Shown here piece by piece: positions 1 through 8,591 of a stretch of 64,000 nt of DNA. The stretch comes from Bacteroidota bacterium. GTDB taxonomy: Bacteria; Bacteroidota; Bacteroidia; Cytophagales; Cytophagaceae. Position 1 is the stretch's first letter. Each line of letters begins with the position of its first letter. Below the pieces are notes generated by a model, which saw nothing but the letters and a program-made list of their open reading frames with translations, made no database searches and had not been told where the DNA came from. Position numbers and translations under genes: made by a program. The DNA lies in NCBI GenBank assembly GCA_023391415.1, contig JAEWAY010000011.1, positions 1-64,000 on the forward strand, read 5' to 3'.

Positions 1-47
1 AATTTGTCGGCAAATTCCAGATAGTTAAGTCCTGTAAATTGTTTCAT
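1..47 (-). CDS. Left-edge partial ORF, N-terminus only (possible IS1595-type transposase)
   Basis: An ATG at 47 opens leftward and gives 15 residues, MKQFTGLNYLEFADK, before the window ends. The pattern 'F-x-G-x-N-x-L-E-F-x-D-(R/K)-F' at the extreme N-terminus is what I recall for Bacteroidota IS1595/ISXO2-like transposases, but 15 residues are too few for a firm call. A TATCTTTG box (TAnnTTTG form) lies 17 bases upstream of the ATG. If this is a transposase, the terminal inverted repeat of the element should lie somewhere in 50-300. It could equally be an unrelated gene. Confidence 0.35.
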   Translation of the reverse strand, partial: MKQFTGLNYLEFADK

Positions 48-64
48 ATCTCGTAACTTTGACA

Positions 65-72
65 CAAAGATA
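65..72 (-). promoter_or_regulatory. Candidate -7 box (TATCTTTG) for the left-edge ORF
   Basis: The minus strand reads TATCTTTG, an exact match to the Bacteroidota -7 consensus TAnnTTTG. A TTGG/TTG stretch lies about 16-20 bases further upstream as a weak -33 element. It sits 17 bases before the ATG at 47. Confidence 0.35.
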
Positions 73-193
73 TGAGCCTAGAACGCAACCAATCTGCGGA
101 ATGCGATTTATTAGCCTAATCCTATTAATTTAATCAAGTGTTTTAAATGTGTTTTAGCACCCTGTGTCCGCATGGTAATTTCTTTTGCCTATA

Positions 194-207
194 TGTCCGC
201 GCGGACA
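194..207. promoter_or_regulatory. Perfect 14-bp palindrome TGTCCGCGCGGACA, candidate operator
   Basis: TGTCCGC is followed directly by its inverse GCGGACA with no spacer. A second half-site, TGTCCGC, occurs at 165-171, exactly 29 bases upstream in the same orientation, with matching flanks (TGTGTCCGCATGG and TATGTCCGCGCGG). The block lies between the left-edge ORF and fabF. It could be a binding site for a dimeric regulator such as a TetR-type protein, or part of an insertion sequence end. No function is shown by the sequence alone. Confidence 0.4.
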
Positions 208-285
208 AGCGAAAGGGAGGCTGACAGGTAAGCGGGAGAGTTTCTTTAAAAGCCGGAATTTATATCATCTTTCTGAATTAACTTG

Positions 286-293
286 TATTTTTG
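286..293 (+). promoter_or_regulatory. Candidate -7 box (TATTTTTG) upstream of fabF
   Basis: TATTTTTG matches TAnnTTTG and lies 55 bases before the fabF ATG. I see no TTTG at the expected distance upstream, so this is a weak candidate. Confidence 0.25.
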
Positions 294-348
294 GCCGGAA
301 TTCAATTTTCTGAACAGTGCTGTTTGGATCGTAATCTGGAAATAAGTC

Positions 349-1602
349 ATGAAAGAAAGAAGAGTAGTAATTACCGGTCTGGGCGCTATCACCCCGATTG
401 GTAACAATGTTGAGACGTTTTGGAACAATCTTGTTAATGGCGTTAATGGCGCGGGGCTGATTACGCGGTTTGACGCTTCAAAATTTAAGACCCGGTTCGC
501 TTGTGAGGTGAAAGGTTATAATCCTGAAGAGTTCTTCGATCGTAAGGAGGTTCGAAAATTTGATACGTTCTGTCAGTACGCCCTGATTACGGCTGAGGAA
601 GCGGTCAACGACGCGGGTGTTGATTTTTCTGTTTTGAATACCAATCGGATTGGGTGTATCTGGGGATCCGGCAACGGAGGTTTTCAGACTTTTGAGGATC
701 AGATTACCGAGTATGTCCAGGGAGGCTTTATTCCCCGTTTTAGTCCCTTCTTTATTCCGAGAGTAATTGTCGATACGGCTCCGGGGCTGATATCAATAAA
801 GTATGGATTGAGAGGCGTAAACTTCTCTACTGTATCCGCTTGCGCTTCGGCGAATTCCGCGATGGTCGACGCTCTTAATTATATAAAATGGGGCAAAGCC
901 AATATGATTATTACAGGAGGTTCGGAAGCGGCGATTACTCCCGGGTCGGTTGGAGGCTTTGGGGCTTTGAAGGGCTTGTCTACCAATAATGAAGAGCTTG
1001 GTTCCGCTTCGCGTCCGTTTGATGAAACCCGGGATGGCTTTGTGTTGGGAGAAGGCGGAGGCGCTATTGTTTTTGAAGAATTGGAACATGCGCTGGCCAG
1101 AGGAGCGAAAATATACGCGGAAGTAGCCGGAGGCGGAATGTCGGGAGACGCTTATCATATGACGGCGAGTCACCCTGAAGGACTTGGGGCGAGGCTGGGT
1201 ATGGAAGCGGCGCTGGAAGACGCCGGAATGACGATCAAGGATATTGATTATATCAACGCGCACGCCACTTCCACAGGAATAGGAGACTTGAGTGAGTTGC
1301 ACGCTATTCAGTCATTATTTGGAGAAGATATCACCCGGATTAATATCAGCGCGACAAAATCCATGACGGGACATTTGCTGGGCGCGGCTGGCGCGATTGA
1401 AGGTATAGCGGCTATTCTGGCTGTAAAGAATGGCGTGATACCTCCCACCATCAATACCCGGACACTTGATAACGCGATTGATAGTGGTTTTAATCTTACG
1501 CTTGGCAAAGCCGTTAAACGTGATATCAGAGTAGCTATGAGTAATAATTTTGGTTTTGGAGGGCATAATGTGAGTATCATTTTCAAGAAGTACCAAGCAT
1601 AA
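349..1602 (+). CDS. fabF: 3-oxoacyl-[acyl-carrier-protein] synthase II
   Basis: This is a beta-ketoacyl-ACP synthase of 417 residues, the usual FabF length. It condenses malonyl-ACP with acyl-ACP in cytoplasmic type II fatty-acid elongation. The catalytic triad is intact: Cys165 in VSACASAN, His305 in NAHATST and His342 in GHLLGAAGA, with Lys337 just before it. The N-terminus MKERRVVITGLGAITP is canonical, which supports the ATG at 349. No acpP or other fab gene is adjacent, so this is probably a stand-alone or second KAS II copy rather than part of the main fab cluster. A candidate operator palindrome and a TAnnTTTG box lie upstream. Confidence 0.95.
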   Translation: MKERRVVITGLGAITPIGNNVETFWNNLVNGVNGAGLITRFDASKFKTRFACEVKGYNPEEFFDRKEVRKFDTFCQYALITAEEAVNDAGVDFSVLNTNRIGCIWGSGNGGFQTFEDQITEYVQGGFIPRFSPFFIPRVIVDTAPGLISIKYGLRGVNFSTVSACASANSAMVDALNYIKWGKANMIITGGSEAAITPGSVGGFGALKGLSTNNEELGSASRPFDETRDGFVLGEGGGAIVFEELEHALARGAKIYAEVAGGGMSGDAYHMTASHPEGLGARLGMEAALEDAGMTIKDIDYINAHATSTGIGDLSELHAIQSLFGEDITRINISATKSMTGHLLGAAGAIEGIAAILAVKNGVIPPTINTRTLDNAIDSGFNLTLGKAVKRDIRVAMSNNFGFGGHNVSIIFKKYQA

Positions 1603-1795
1603 TGGGATTCTTCAAAATGATAAAATCCCTATCTAAAAAAGAGCTGGTCGTCTTTTTGGGTGTTTTGTAAAATTGTCCGGAATAATCCGATAACTCCGCG
1701 CCGCAGGTTTCAGGAACGTTTTTCGGCTTCTCTTGTTTGACTTTCTTCTGGTCGAAAACAACAGAAAGCTTGATCATCTACCTACTCAGTAAAAT

Positions 1796-1831
1796 GATCC
1801 CTACTTCGAACAACACTTCGAAGTAGGGGTC
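1796..1831. terminator. 15-bp hairpin between fabF and the MTHFR-like gene
   Basis: The arms CCCTACTTCGAA (1799-1810) and TTCGAAGTAGGG (1817-1828) pair perfectly around a CAACAC loop. Three more pairs, one a G-U wobble, extend the stem to 15 bp. It lies between the convergent ends of fabF and the gene ending at 1878. No T-run follows on either strand, so it may be a bidirectional terminator, an RNA-stabilising hairpin or a copy of a dispersed repeat. The rest of 1603-1877 shows nothing recognisable. Confidence 0.5.
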
Positions 1832-1877
1832 AAGACCGCTTGATATGATCGTATTTATGCTGTACGCGCTGCTAAAA

Positions 1878-2840
1878 CTAATTGGTTGATAAAGCCAAAG
1901 ATTCGGTTCTGCCCCGTTCCGGCCTGAGCATTCCCACTACCTGGCTGAGCAATGTGCCCGACGCCTCGATTTCCTCTTTTTTCATGGAAATGCTTTCAAC
2001 GTTGAAGCCCACCGGGATCTTTTTGGTCCGGGCGTAGTCCAGGATCTCCGCCGCGATATTGGTTGTGGTACGGATGGAAGCGTCCAATATGTCTTTGCTG
2101 TTCTTCAAGTCATTGTAGAGCCATTGGGGAACCTGGATACCGAGCCACTGCATAAATTGCAGGGTTTTTAACGAACCGCAGGGCGCCAGGGTGAAAATGA
2201 TAGGGGCCATGTCCTGACCATTTTCTTGCGCGCTATAATAATAGTCCGATAGCAGATTTTTGGTATCGTTGAGATTGTATACGCATTGAGAGATAAAAAA
2301 ACGGCAGCCCAGCTCTTTTTTGTTGAAAATCCGATGATGTTCATCGCCTTTTTTGCTGTGTCGTTCCGGTATCGTCACGCCGCCTAGCAATAATTTGTTG
2401 GAAAGCTGTTGACCCAGTTCATACGCGTCGGAGAGGGAGAAGTTGGTTTCCCGGATTTGTTGTTGCGACGACGCGCCCACAAATACGGCGTATTCCAGCT
2501 CGCTGTTTCGGTGTAGCCAGTCCGCGAATTGTTCACGGCGGTGATTGGCGATGCTTTTATAGATGATTTTTGGAATCCCGATATCGTTCAGGTAGCGTTT
2601 GCAGTACACTTCAGGCGCGATTGTTGGTATAAAAGGATAGGTGCGCTCTTCGTTTGTTCTTGAGCTTTCATCCTGGATGTCGTACAAAATAAGACCATCC
2701 AGATCCAGTCCAGTCAACCATTCACGCTGTCTGTCCGCGATTGTCAGTACACGTTCTTCTTCCGTAGTAATTTTGGGTGGCGAAAAACTATAAAAAACCA
2801 GACCTGTATGTTTGTTTAAAAATTTGTCTCTTAATGTCAT
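1878..2840 (-). CDS. Methylenetetrahydrofolate reductase-like FAD-linked oxidoreductase
   Basis: The 320-residue protein resembles the MetF/MTHFR TIM-barrel family, which reduces 5,10-methylene-THF to 5-methyl-THF for methionine synthesis. Family-like features are the early strand FYSFSPPK (MetF has FEFFPPK), the segment GGVTIPERH followed by a CRFFISQCVYN strand (compare MetF 'GxxGYPExH' and 'xDFIITQLFFD'), and the late PVGFNVESIS strand. Divergence from canonical MetF is considerable, so the substrate may differ. I chose the ATG at 2840 (MTLRDKF) rather than a TTG 14 codons upstream, because homology-like sequence begins there. A TATTTTTG box on this strand lies at 2911-2918. No methionine genes are adjacent. 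Confidence 0.7.
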   Translation of the reverse strand: MTLRDKFLNKHTGLVFYSFSPPKITTEEERVLTIADRQREWLTGLDLDGLILYDIQDESSRTNEERTYPFIPTIAPEVYCKRYLNDIGIPKIIYKSIANHRREQFADWLHRNSELEYAVFVGASSQQQIRETNFSLSDAYELGQQLSNKLLLGGVTIPERHSKKGDEHHRIFNKKELGCRFFISQCVYNLNDTKNLLSDYYYSAQENGQDMAPIIFTLAPCGSLKTLQFMQWLGIQVPQWLYNDLKNSKDILDASIRTTTNIAAEILDYARTKKIPVGFNVESISMKKEEIEASGTLLSQVVGMLRPERGRTESLALSTN

Positions 2841-3229
2841 CTTCACTTGTGTTAATGCTCCAGCCGTTATTCGCGCCGTCAAGCGCTCCTGGCAACAAAT
2901 GGTTAATATACAAAAATATGATTTTGGAATGAAAGAGCGGAGGTTTAGAGCAGGTAAAAATAGGACTTGTTAAGCTTAAACGGCGTTCTGGATTTTGTCT
3001 GGCCAATTGTTCCGGGAGTTTTATTATGGAGAAAAAGAAAAGGGATAGTCCCAGTCTTTCCTAAAGCGATTTTTGGAAAAACACCAATTCAGGTATTTAC
3101 TTTTTTTGTTCCAAACCGTCTTAGCAAAAACAATGTAATATGTAAATGAAAATATTTATAAAAAATCTTTATATTTAAACATTTGTATTCTGATATTAAT
3201 GGCCAAAAATGAAAATAAGATAATGTATA
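2841..3229. other. Divergent intergenic region, 389 bp, AT-rich
   Basis: This region separates the leftward MTHFR-like gene from the rightward adhesin gene. It holds a TATTTTTG box on the minus strand at 2911-2918. The last 120 bases before 3230 are very AT-rich and probably carry the adhesin promoter, but no convincing TTTG/TAnnTTTG pair was found. A 60-codon open frame within 2967-3149 has no supporting features. Confidence 0.4.
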
Positions 3230-6200
3230 ATGAATGATTTCAATAGATTGTCTATCCCGCTAAGATTCATTATTGCCGCGAGCCCACTGATTGTCGCTTT
3301 TTTTATAGATACGAAATCTGTATTCGGGCAGTGTACCAATTCTACCCCAACTATATTGGAAACCTTTGGATCCGGGACAGCGAGGTACAATACCGCGACA
3401 CCTGAAAGTTTCGGGTTTACGACCACCTATCTACAGGAAAATGGTGGTCCCGGCGCGCAAACCAATGATGGCGAATTCTCCTTTATAAATTCCATTGTCG
3501 ACCATTGGAATGTCTGGTTTGGCGGAGCGACAGATCATACGGGGAACCCCGGAGGGTATATGATGCTGGTAAATGCCAGCTATGACCCCGGTGAATTTTA
3601 TAGGGCGACTGTTTCGGGACTATGTAGCGGTATAACCTATGAGTTTTCCGTCTGGATTGCCAATCTTTACCGGCGAGGCGGCTATATAAATCCCAATGTT
3701 AAATTTGAAATCAGGGATGCCGATACCGACGCGTTGATCGCGGATTATATTTCCGGAGATATTTCATCTACACCGACTTTTACCTGGGTTAGACATTCTC
3801 TTACTTTTACGACTACCGCGACCTCTGTGGTGCTGTTGCTTATCAATAATAACCCGGGAGGAGCAGGCAATGACATCGCGCTGGATGATATCGCGTTTAC
3901 ACCTTGTGTGCCGGAATACAAGATTACAGCGCCTGCTACCGAGATTTGCCATGGCGATGATATGCATTTAAATCTGAGTATAACCGGTACTCCATATTCC
4001 TCACCCGAATACCGATGGCAAAAGAAAATCGAAGGCGATTGGGAGACGATATTTCCTCATAACCTGAATCACCTGAGCGTCGCGGCCGCTACTCCGGCTG
4101 ATAGTGGATGGTATAGGGTAGACGTAGCTTCTATGGGAAATATTTCCAATCCGAATTGTAGTAGTAAGGATTCAATTTATATTACAGTATATCCTCAGGC
4201 GGTTCCCGGTTCAATAACCTCCAATCAGCAAATATGCGTCAATACGACACCGGCTCAATTTGTCAGCCAGCGAGCTCCGGCAGGTAGTACTGGTCATTTT
4301 TCATATTCCTGGCAGCGCTCCCATGATAGGATAATATGGACCGCGGATCTGGCCGGTACTCCCTATTTTCAGGAAAATATGGAAGTCACTCAACCGGTAT
4401 ATTACCGCCGTATGGAATTTACAAGTTGCGATACCGTTTTTTCAGATACGGTATTTGTAGATACGATTCCCGACTTTACTCCCGGTTTAATTGAAGAGGA
4501 TCAGAGTATTTGCCAAGGGTTGGCGCCAGCGCCTTTTATGGAGCTTCAGGCCGCGTCAGGTGGAGTGCCTCCATATTCATATCAATGGGAATATTCAGAT
4601 AACGAACTCGACTGGAATGGGATCAGCGCGAGTAATAGTACGGATTATCAGCCTGGTACTGTATCAAGTGAACGATGGTTCCGGAGGAGAGTCAGGGATA
4701 ACCAATGCGCGCCCGATGGAATACTTTCTAATCAGGTAAAATTAAGTTATACAAGCGTAGAAACTCCGGTTGTCAAAGATACTACTCTCTGCGCCAATAG
4801 CGCTTCATTTTCGTTAACGGCGACTGGCGGTAATTTAACCTGGTTCGCTAACGAGACTGATATTAGCGGATCCTCTGTCGCTCCGGTAATCAACACTAGT
4901 AATACGGGAATTTTTCAATACTATGTAAGTCAGATCGTCAATCATTGTGAAAGTCCTAAAGTACAGATTACCGTAACGGTGCATCCCAAGCCTGAATTAA
5001 ATCTCAATGACGCGGAGATATGTCAGGGACTTAGTGAATTATTAACCAGTAATGTCGTCAACTTTACCGGCGCGCTCACCTATGTATGGTCTCCCGCTAC
5101 CGGACTGGATGTCACGGACGCGGCTCAGGTAAGGGCGTCTCCCGGCACAACGACCACATATACGTTGATTGTCACGGATTCAAAAGGCTGTAGCGATACA
5201 AGCATGTCTACCGTAATGGTCAATCCCAAGCCGGTACTATTAGGAAGCGATCATGAAATATGTGAAGAGGAGCAGGTTATCGTTCATAGCAGTATCGCTA
5301 ATTATACCGGCGCTTTAGTTTATGAATGGCGGCCGGCGACGGGATTGGACAATACTACAAATCCGGACGCCATCGCCAATCCTCTGACGACTACTTTATA
5401 TACTATATATGTTGAAGACAGTAAAGGATGCGGAGATACTAGTACAGCGGAAGTAAAGGTTAATCCTAAACCTGTGCTGATCAGTAATAATGGTGAGATA
5501 TGTGAGGGTGGAGACATAATACTGACAGCCGAAGTTTCCAATTATACCGGAGTGGTATCTTATCAATGGGAACCGGTGGCGGGATTGAATACCACTTCCG
5601 AGCGATCGGTCAGGGCGGGTCCCGCCACTACTACTTCTTACAGGGTGATCGCTACCGATAGCGAGGGATGTAAAGATACTAGCAACTCTGTCGTGACAGT
5701 GCATCCCAAACCTGTTCTGAACAGTACGCAGGCAGTCGTTTGCCGGGGCGAAGTCGCTGTGCTTAATACGTCTATCCTGAATAATACAGGAACTGTACAA
5801 TACATATGGCAGCCATCCGATTATCTGAACAGTACTTCACAGGCGAGTGTCACTTCATACGCGGAAGAAACTATAAACTATCAGGTCATCGCCATAGACA
5901 GTAAAGATTGCCGGGATACCAGTATTTCCATAGTTACGGTCAATCCCTTGCCGGATATTTTGCTAGAAGGCGGTGATATTTGCAGCGGAGACGCGACTGA
6001 GCTTAAAGCGACAGTCAGCAATCAGACCGGCGTGTTAACCTACCAATGGAGCCCGCCTACAGGACTTTCATCAGTTAACTTGGCGACTGTGCAGGCCAAT
6101 CCCGCGACTACTACTACTTATACCATCACGGTTACTGACGCCAATAATTGTACGAATTCAGCAAATATTGTAGTAGGTGTAACTACACAACCCGTCGCCA

Positions 6201-6940
6201 AAATTTTTCAGGGCGATACTATTCTGTGTCCTGATGAAAAGCTGACGCTGACAGCTTTCAATGATCCGGCGCGACAATATAGTTTCACCTGGCTTTATAA
6301 CAAAGTCGGAGAAGCGCCGGTGGTCGCTGGTACTGGAGTCAATCTGCCGGTTTCAGAAGAAGGATACTACGCGTTGGAAGTGAGAAACGAAGGCTTCTGT
6401 CCGGTAACTACCGCGGCGATTTTTGTCGAGATTGAAAGCCTGGATGTACGGGCAGGCGCCAATAAGACGGACTTGTATTATGATGAAACCCTTTATCTGG
6501 AAGCGATTGGTTCGGGCAATATACATACGTATAGCTGGGAAGGGCCTGAAGGGAATTTTTTAGGAAAAAACACTTCGTTAATCCCATTTGGAAATGGAAG
6601 CTATACAGTCACCGCCAAGGGAAAAAAATGTGAAGCCAGTGATGAAATATATATTACAGTTTTGCCACCCATCATAATTCCGAATGGATTTAGTCCCAAT
6701 GGTGATTCCAAAAATGATCAGTGGCTTATCAAGGGGCTGGACAAATTTCCTAATGCCCGGGTAAGGATTTTTAATCGCTGGGGAAACTTGGTTTATCAGT
6801 ACAACAGTGGGTATAATGAACCCTGGCAGGGAGTCAATGAGTCCGGAAATCAATTGCCGGCAGCGACTTATTATTATGTGATTGAAGCGGGTGACCAGCG
6901 CGATCAAACCTTCAATGGCTCTGTAACCATCTTACGATAA
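3230..6940 (+). CDS. Giant secreted adhesin-like protein with T9SS type B sorting (CHU_C) domain
   Basis: The 1236-residue protein has an N-terminal Sec signal peptide (cleavage near residue 34, after SVFG). A beta-sandwich domain of about 200 residues follows (roughly 40-225, with DDIAFTPC near its end), then Ig-like segments to about 585. Five tandem repeats of exactly 80 residues span 587-986. The C-terminus (about 1150-1236) is a gliding-motility-associated CHU_C domain, with PNGFSPNGDSKNDQW, FNRWGNLVY and the closing GSVTILR. Known CHU_C proteins are exported by the type IX secretion system and displayed on, or released from, the surface. The next gene, 7 bases downstream, is porP/sprF, the usual partner of such proteins. 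Each repeat has two cysteines that could form a disulfide. The ligand is unknown. Confidence 0.85.
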   Translation: MNDFNRLSIPLRFIIAASPLIVAFFIDTKSVFGQCTNSTPTILETFGSGTARYNTATPESFGFTTTYLQENGGPGAQTNDGEFSFINSIVDHWNVWFGGATDHTGNPGGYMMLVNASYDPGEFYRATVSGLCSGITYEFSVWIANLYRRGGYINPNVKFEIRDADTDALIADYISGDISSTPTFTWVRHSLTFTTTATSVVLLLINNNPGGAGNDIALDDIAFTPCVPEYKITAPATEICHGDDMHLNLSITGTPYSSPEYRWQKKIEGDWETIFPHNLNHLSVAAATPADSGWYRVDVASMGNISNPNCSSKDSIYITVYPQAVPGSITSNQQICVNTTPAQFVSQRAPAGSTGHFSYSWQRSHDRIIWTADLAGTPYFQENMEVTQPVYYRRMEFTSCDTVFSDTVFVDTIPDFTPGLIEEDQSICQGLAPAPFMELQAASGGVPPYSYQWEYSDNELDWNGISASNSTDYQPGTVSSERWFRRRVRDNQCAPDGILSNQVKLSYTSVETPVVKDTTLCANSASFSLTATGGNLTWFANETDISGSSVAPVINTSNTGIFQYYVSQIVNHCESPKVQITVTVHPKPELNLNDAEICQGLSELLTSNVVNFTGALTYVWSPATGLDVTDAAQVRASPGTTTTYTLIVTDSKGCSDTSMSTVMVNPKPVLLGSDHEICEEEQVIVHSSIANYTGALVYEWRPATGLDNTTNPDAIANPLTTTLYTIYVEDSKGCGDTSTAEVKVNPKPVLISNNGEICEGGDIILTAEVSNYTGVVSYQWEPVAGLNTTSERSVRAGPATTTSYRVIATDSEGCKDTSNSVVTVHPKPVLNSTQAVVCRGEVAVLNTSILNNTGTVQYIWQPSDYLNSTSQASVTSYAEETINYQVIAIDSKDCRDTSISIVTVNPLPDILLEGGDICSGDATELKATVSNQTGVLTYQWSPPTGLSSVNLATVQANPATTTTYTITVTDANNCTNSANIVVGVTTQPVAKIFQGDTILCPDEKLTLTAFNDPARQYSFTWLYNKVGEAPVVAGTGVNLPVSEEGYYALEVRNEGFCPVTTAAIFVEIESLDVRAGANKTDLYYDETLYLEAIGSGNIHTYSWEGPEGNFLGKNTSLIPFGNGSYTVTAKGKKCEASDEIYITVLPPIIIPNGFSPNGDSKNDQWLIKGLDKFPNARVRIFNRWGNLVYQYNSGYNEPWQGVNESGNQLPAATYYYVIEAGDQRDQTFNGSVTILR
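4988..6187 (+). repeat. Five tandem 240-bp (80-residue) PKD/Ig-like repeats
   Basis: Units start at 4988, 5228, 5468, 5708 and 5948 and are each exactly 80 codons with no indels. Each unit opens with (K/L)P-x-(L/I), then (I/V)C-x-G/E near position 12, N-x-TG near 26-28, Y-x-W near 32-34, TTTxY near 56, and a second Cys near 68. Units 1-3 are closest to each other; units 4 and 5 are more diverged. Confidence 0.9.
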
Positions 6941-6947
6941 AAATCTG

Positions 6948-7925
6948 ATGCGATCAATCTTCAAAATCATCGCTTTGGTTATCTTTCTGTTCCCGGGAGG
7001 TATTATCCGGGCGCAGCAGATTCAGCAGTACTCGCAGTACATGATCAACCAGTTTGTACTAAATCCGGCCATCGCGGGTACGGAAGGTTTCCTGGACATA
7101 TATCTGGGCTATCGCAATCAGTGGACGGGATTTGAAGGAGCGCCGGTGACCTATTATATCTCCGCTCACAAAGCGGTCGGAAGAGAAAGTAAATATATTC
7201 AAAAAAAGAAAATACGCCGTTATTGGCATGGTATCGGAGTTCAAGTGTTCAGAGATCAGACCGGGCCATTGAAGCGAACCTCTGTTCTGGGAGCCTATGC
7301 TTATAATTTTCCGGTTTCCAAGGAGACGCGTGTTTCTGTAGGAAGTTTCTTTGGCTTTAAGCAATTGCGGACAGACAGTGACTATTGGAAGAATATCGAT
7401 GATGATACGGACGCGTTATTCAACCGGAGTCTCAATACTGGTTTGATACCGGATTTTCAATTCGGCGCGGTACTGTACAATCCTTTGTATTTTGTTACTT
7501 TGGCTGTATCCCCGATTCTGAACAACGACATCAGTTTTAGGAATCTGGACCGTAACAGTGAAGTTTTTTATGGCCGATATAACAGGCATGTTTTTCTGAG
7601 TTCGGGTGTCATATTCCAGCCGCGTTCGGATCTGAAAATCACTCCTTCCGTCATGCTGAAATACGTTCAATACGCGCCTCTATCCATGGATCTGAATGTG
7701 AAAATCACTCAATATGACAAATACTGGTACGGATGCTCCTTCCGGATGCTGGAAGCGGTCAACGTTTTCGGAGGGCTGGATATAGGCAAAATGTTTTGCG
7801 TAAGCTATGCCTATGAATGGTCGATCACCGCCATTAGAAAATACAATTACGGCAGTCATGAAATCATACTGGGCATGAAAGTGCCGCCTCCCCGCAAGAT
7901 TGTATGTCCTTCCAAGTACTGGTAA
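6948..7925 (+). CDS. PorP/SprF-type T9SS outer-membrane protein
   Basis: The 325-residue protein has a signal peptide ending near GIIRAQQ. It carries the hallmark N-terminal motif of the PorP/SprF family, QYSQYMINQFVLNPAIAG followed by YRNQW. The rest alternates short beta strands typical of an outer-membrane barrel, ending KVPPPRK. Family members act in T9SS. Those with the SprF arrangement sit directly downstream of one large secreted protein and help its export or anchoring. The 7-base gap to the CHU_C protein fits that role and implies a two-gene operon. Its end is 4 bases from the end of the oppositely oriented pseudogene at 7930. Confidence 0.88.
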   Translation: MRSIFKIIALVIFLFPGGIIRAQQIQQYSQYMINQFVLNPAIAGTEGFLDIYLGYRNQWTGFEGAPVTYYISAHKAVGRESKYIQKKKIRRYWHGIGVQVFRDQTGPLKRTSVLGAYAYNFPVSKETRVSVGSFFGFKQLRTDSDYWKNIDDDTDALFNRSLNTGLIPDFQFGAVLYNPLYFVTLAVSPILNNDISFRNLDRNSEVFYGRYNRHVFLSSGVIFQPRSDLKITPSVMLKYVQYAPLSMDLNVKITQYDKYWYGCSFRMLEAVNVFGGLDIGKMFCVSYAYEWSITAIRKYNYGSHEIILGMKVPPPRKIVCPSKYW

Positions 7926-7929
7926 GTTC

Positions 7930-8398
7930 TTATTCTTCCTTAATCACAAGAACGACATTCCCCGCTTTTTGACCGCAAGACACATATCTGAAAGCTTCCT
8001 GTATGTCGGCCAGCGCGTATTTTCGGTCTATTACCGCTTGGAATTTACCTTTCCCGATCAGGTCCAGAATAAACGCGATGCTCGCGCTGGGATCAAAAGG
8101 TATGGGGAATTTAACTTTTTTACCGCCCGCGATTTTTGTGCTAAGCGCCAGAAAAGGATTTTCCGCCCGGGGGCCAAGCTCAGACGATATATAAACTCCT
8201 CCGTCCTTCAGTACGCTTGTTAATCCTGTAAACGGTCGTATTATCCAGGAACCCTCCAGTATGGCGCAATCACTCCTGTTTACAGTGGCGGTATGGACTT
8301 CGATCAGCAGGTCATGATCTCCCGGATGAGGAATGTCTATTTCTTTTATGGAAAAATTCTCCGGACCACCATATTGGGTATAAATAAGCCTCTTTCAT
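7930..8398 (-). pseudogene. Decayed zinc-type (MDR) NAD(P)-dependent alcohol dehydrogenase
   Basis: The minus strand from about 8385 to the TAA at 7930 is an open frame of 151 residues without a start codon. Its first part (IYTQYGGPENFS, then EIDIPHPG and TVNRSDCAILEG) matches the N-terminus of medium-chain dehydrogenases. It runs through RPFTGL straight into TSVLKDGGVYISSELGP and ends GKFQAVIDRKYAL and GNVVLVIKEE, the normal C-terminus. About 200 residues are missing in frame at the RPFTGL junction, including the catalytic core and the nucleotide-binding GxGxxG region. The likely original ATG at 8398 is one base out of frame. With a frameshift and a large deletion it cannot make a working enzyme. 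Confidence 0.85.
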
Positions 8399-8555
8399 CA
8401 TTTTATACAAAAAATCGGATGATATTCTAACGCGAAAAAAACAAATGTTTTTGTATTCTCCGGAAATAATGCTGGATGTATGGAAGTATGAAACTTCATT
8501 TTGGTGATTAAAACCTACTTTCACTTGTTCCTCCAACAAAAAAATCCTCAACCTT

Positions 8556-8585
8556 TTTGCATGTTCTTTCTTTTAGTTATATTTG
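8556..8585 (+). promoter_or_regulatory. trp operon promoter (TTTG-N18-TATATTTG)
   Basis: TTTG at 8556-8559 and TATATTTG at 8578-8585 match the Bacteroidota -33 and -7 elements with an 18-base spacer, close to the ideal 19. The box ends only 6 bases before the leader-peptide ATG at 8592, so the transcript should begin at or very near that ATG. Confidence 0.75.
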
Positions 8586-8591
8586 GGACAA

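Noticed and set aside
2841..2910. Possible riboswitch leader of the MTHFR-like gene
   Set aside because: The 5' region is about 65 bases with no extended conserved stems or T-run, so there is no support for a SAM or other riboswitch.
2967..3149. 60-codon plus-strand ORF upstream of the adhesin
   Set aside because: No start context, no domain, and it lies in AT-rich promoter-like DNA.
8312..8551. 79-codon minus-strand ORF upstream of the pseudogene
   Set aside because: Its C-terminal part reads the dehydrogenase remnant in the wrong frame, so it is a product of the frameshift and not a gene.
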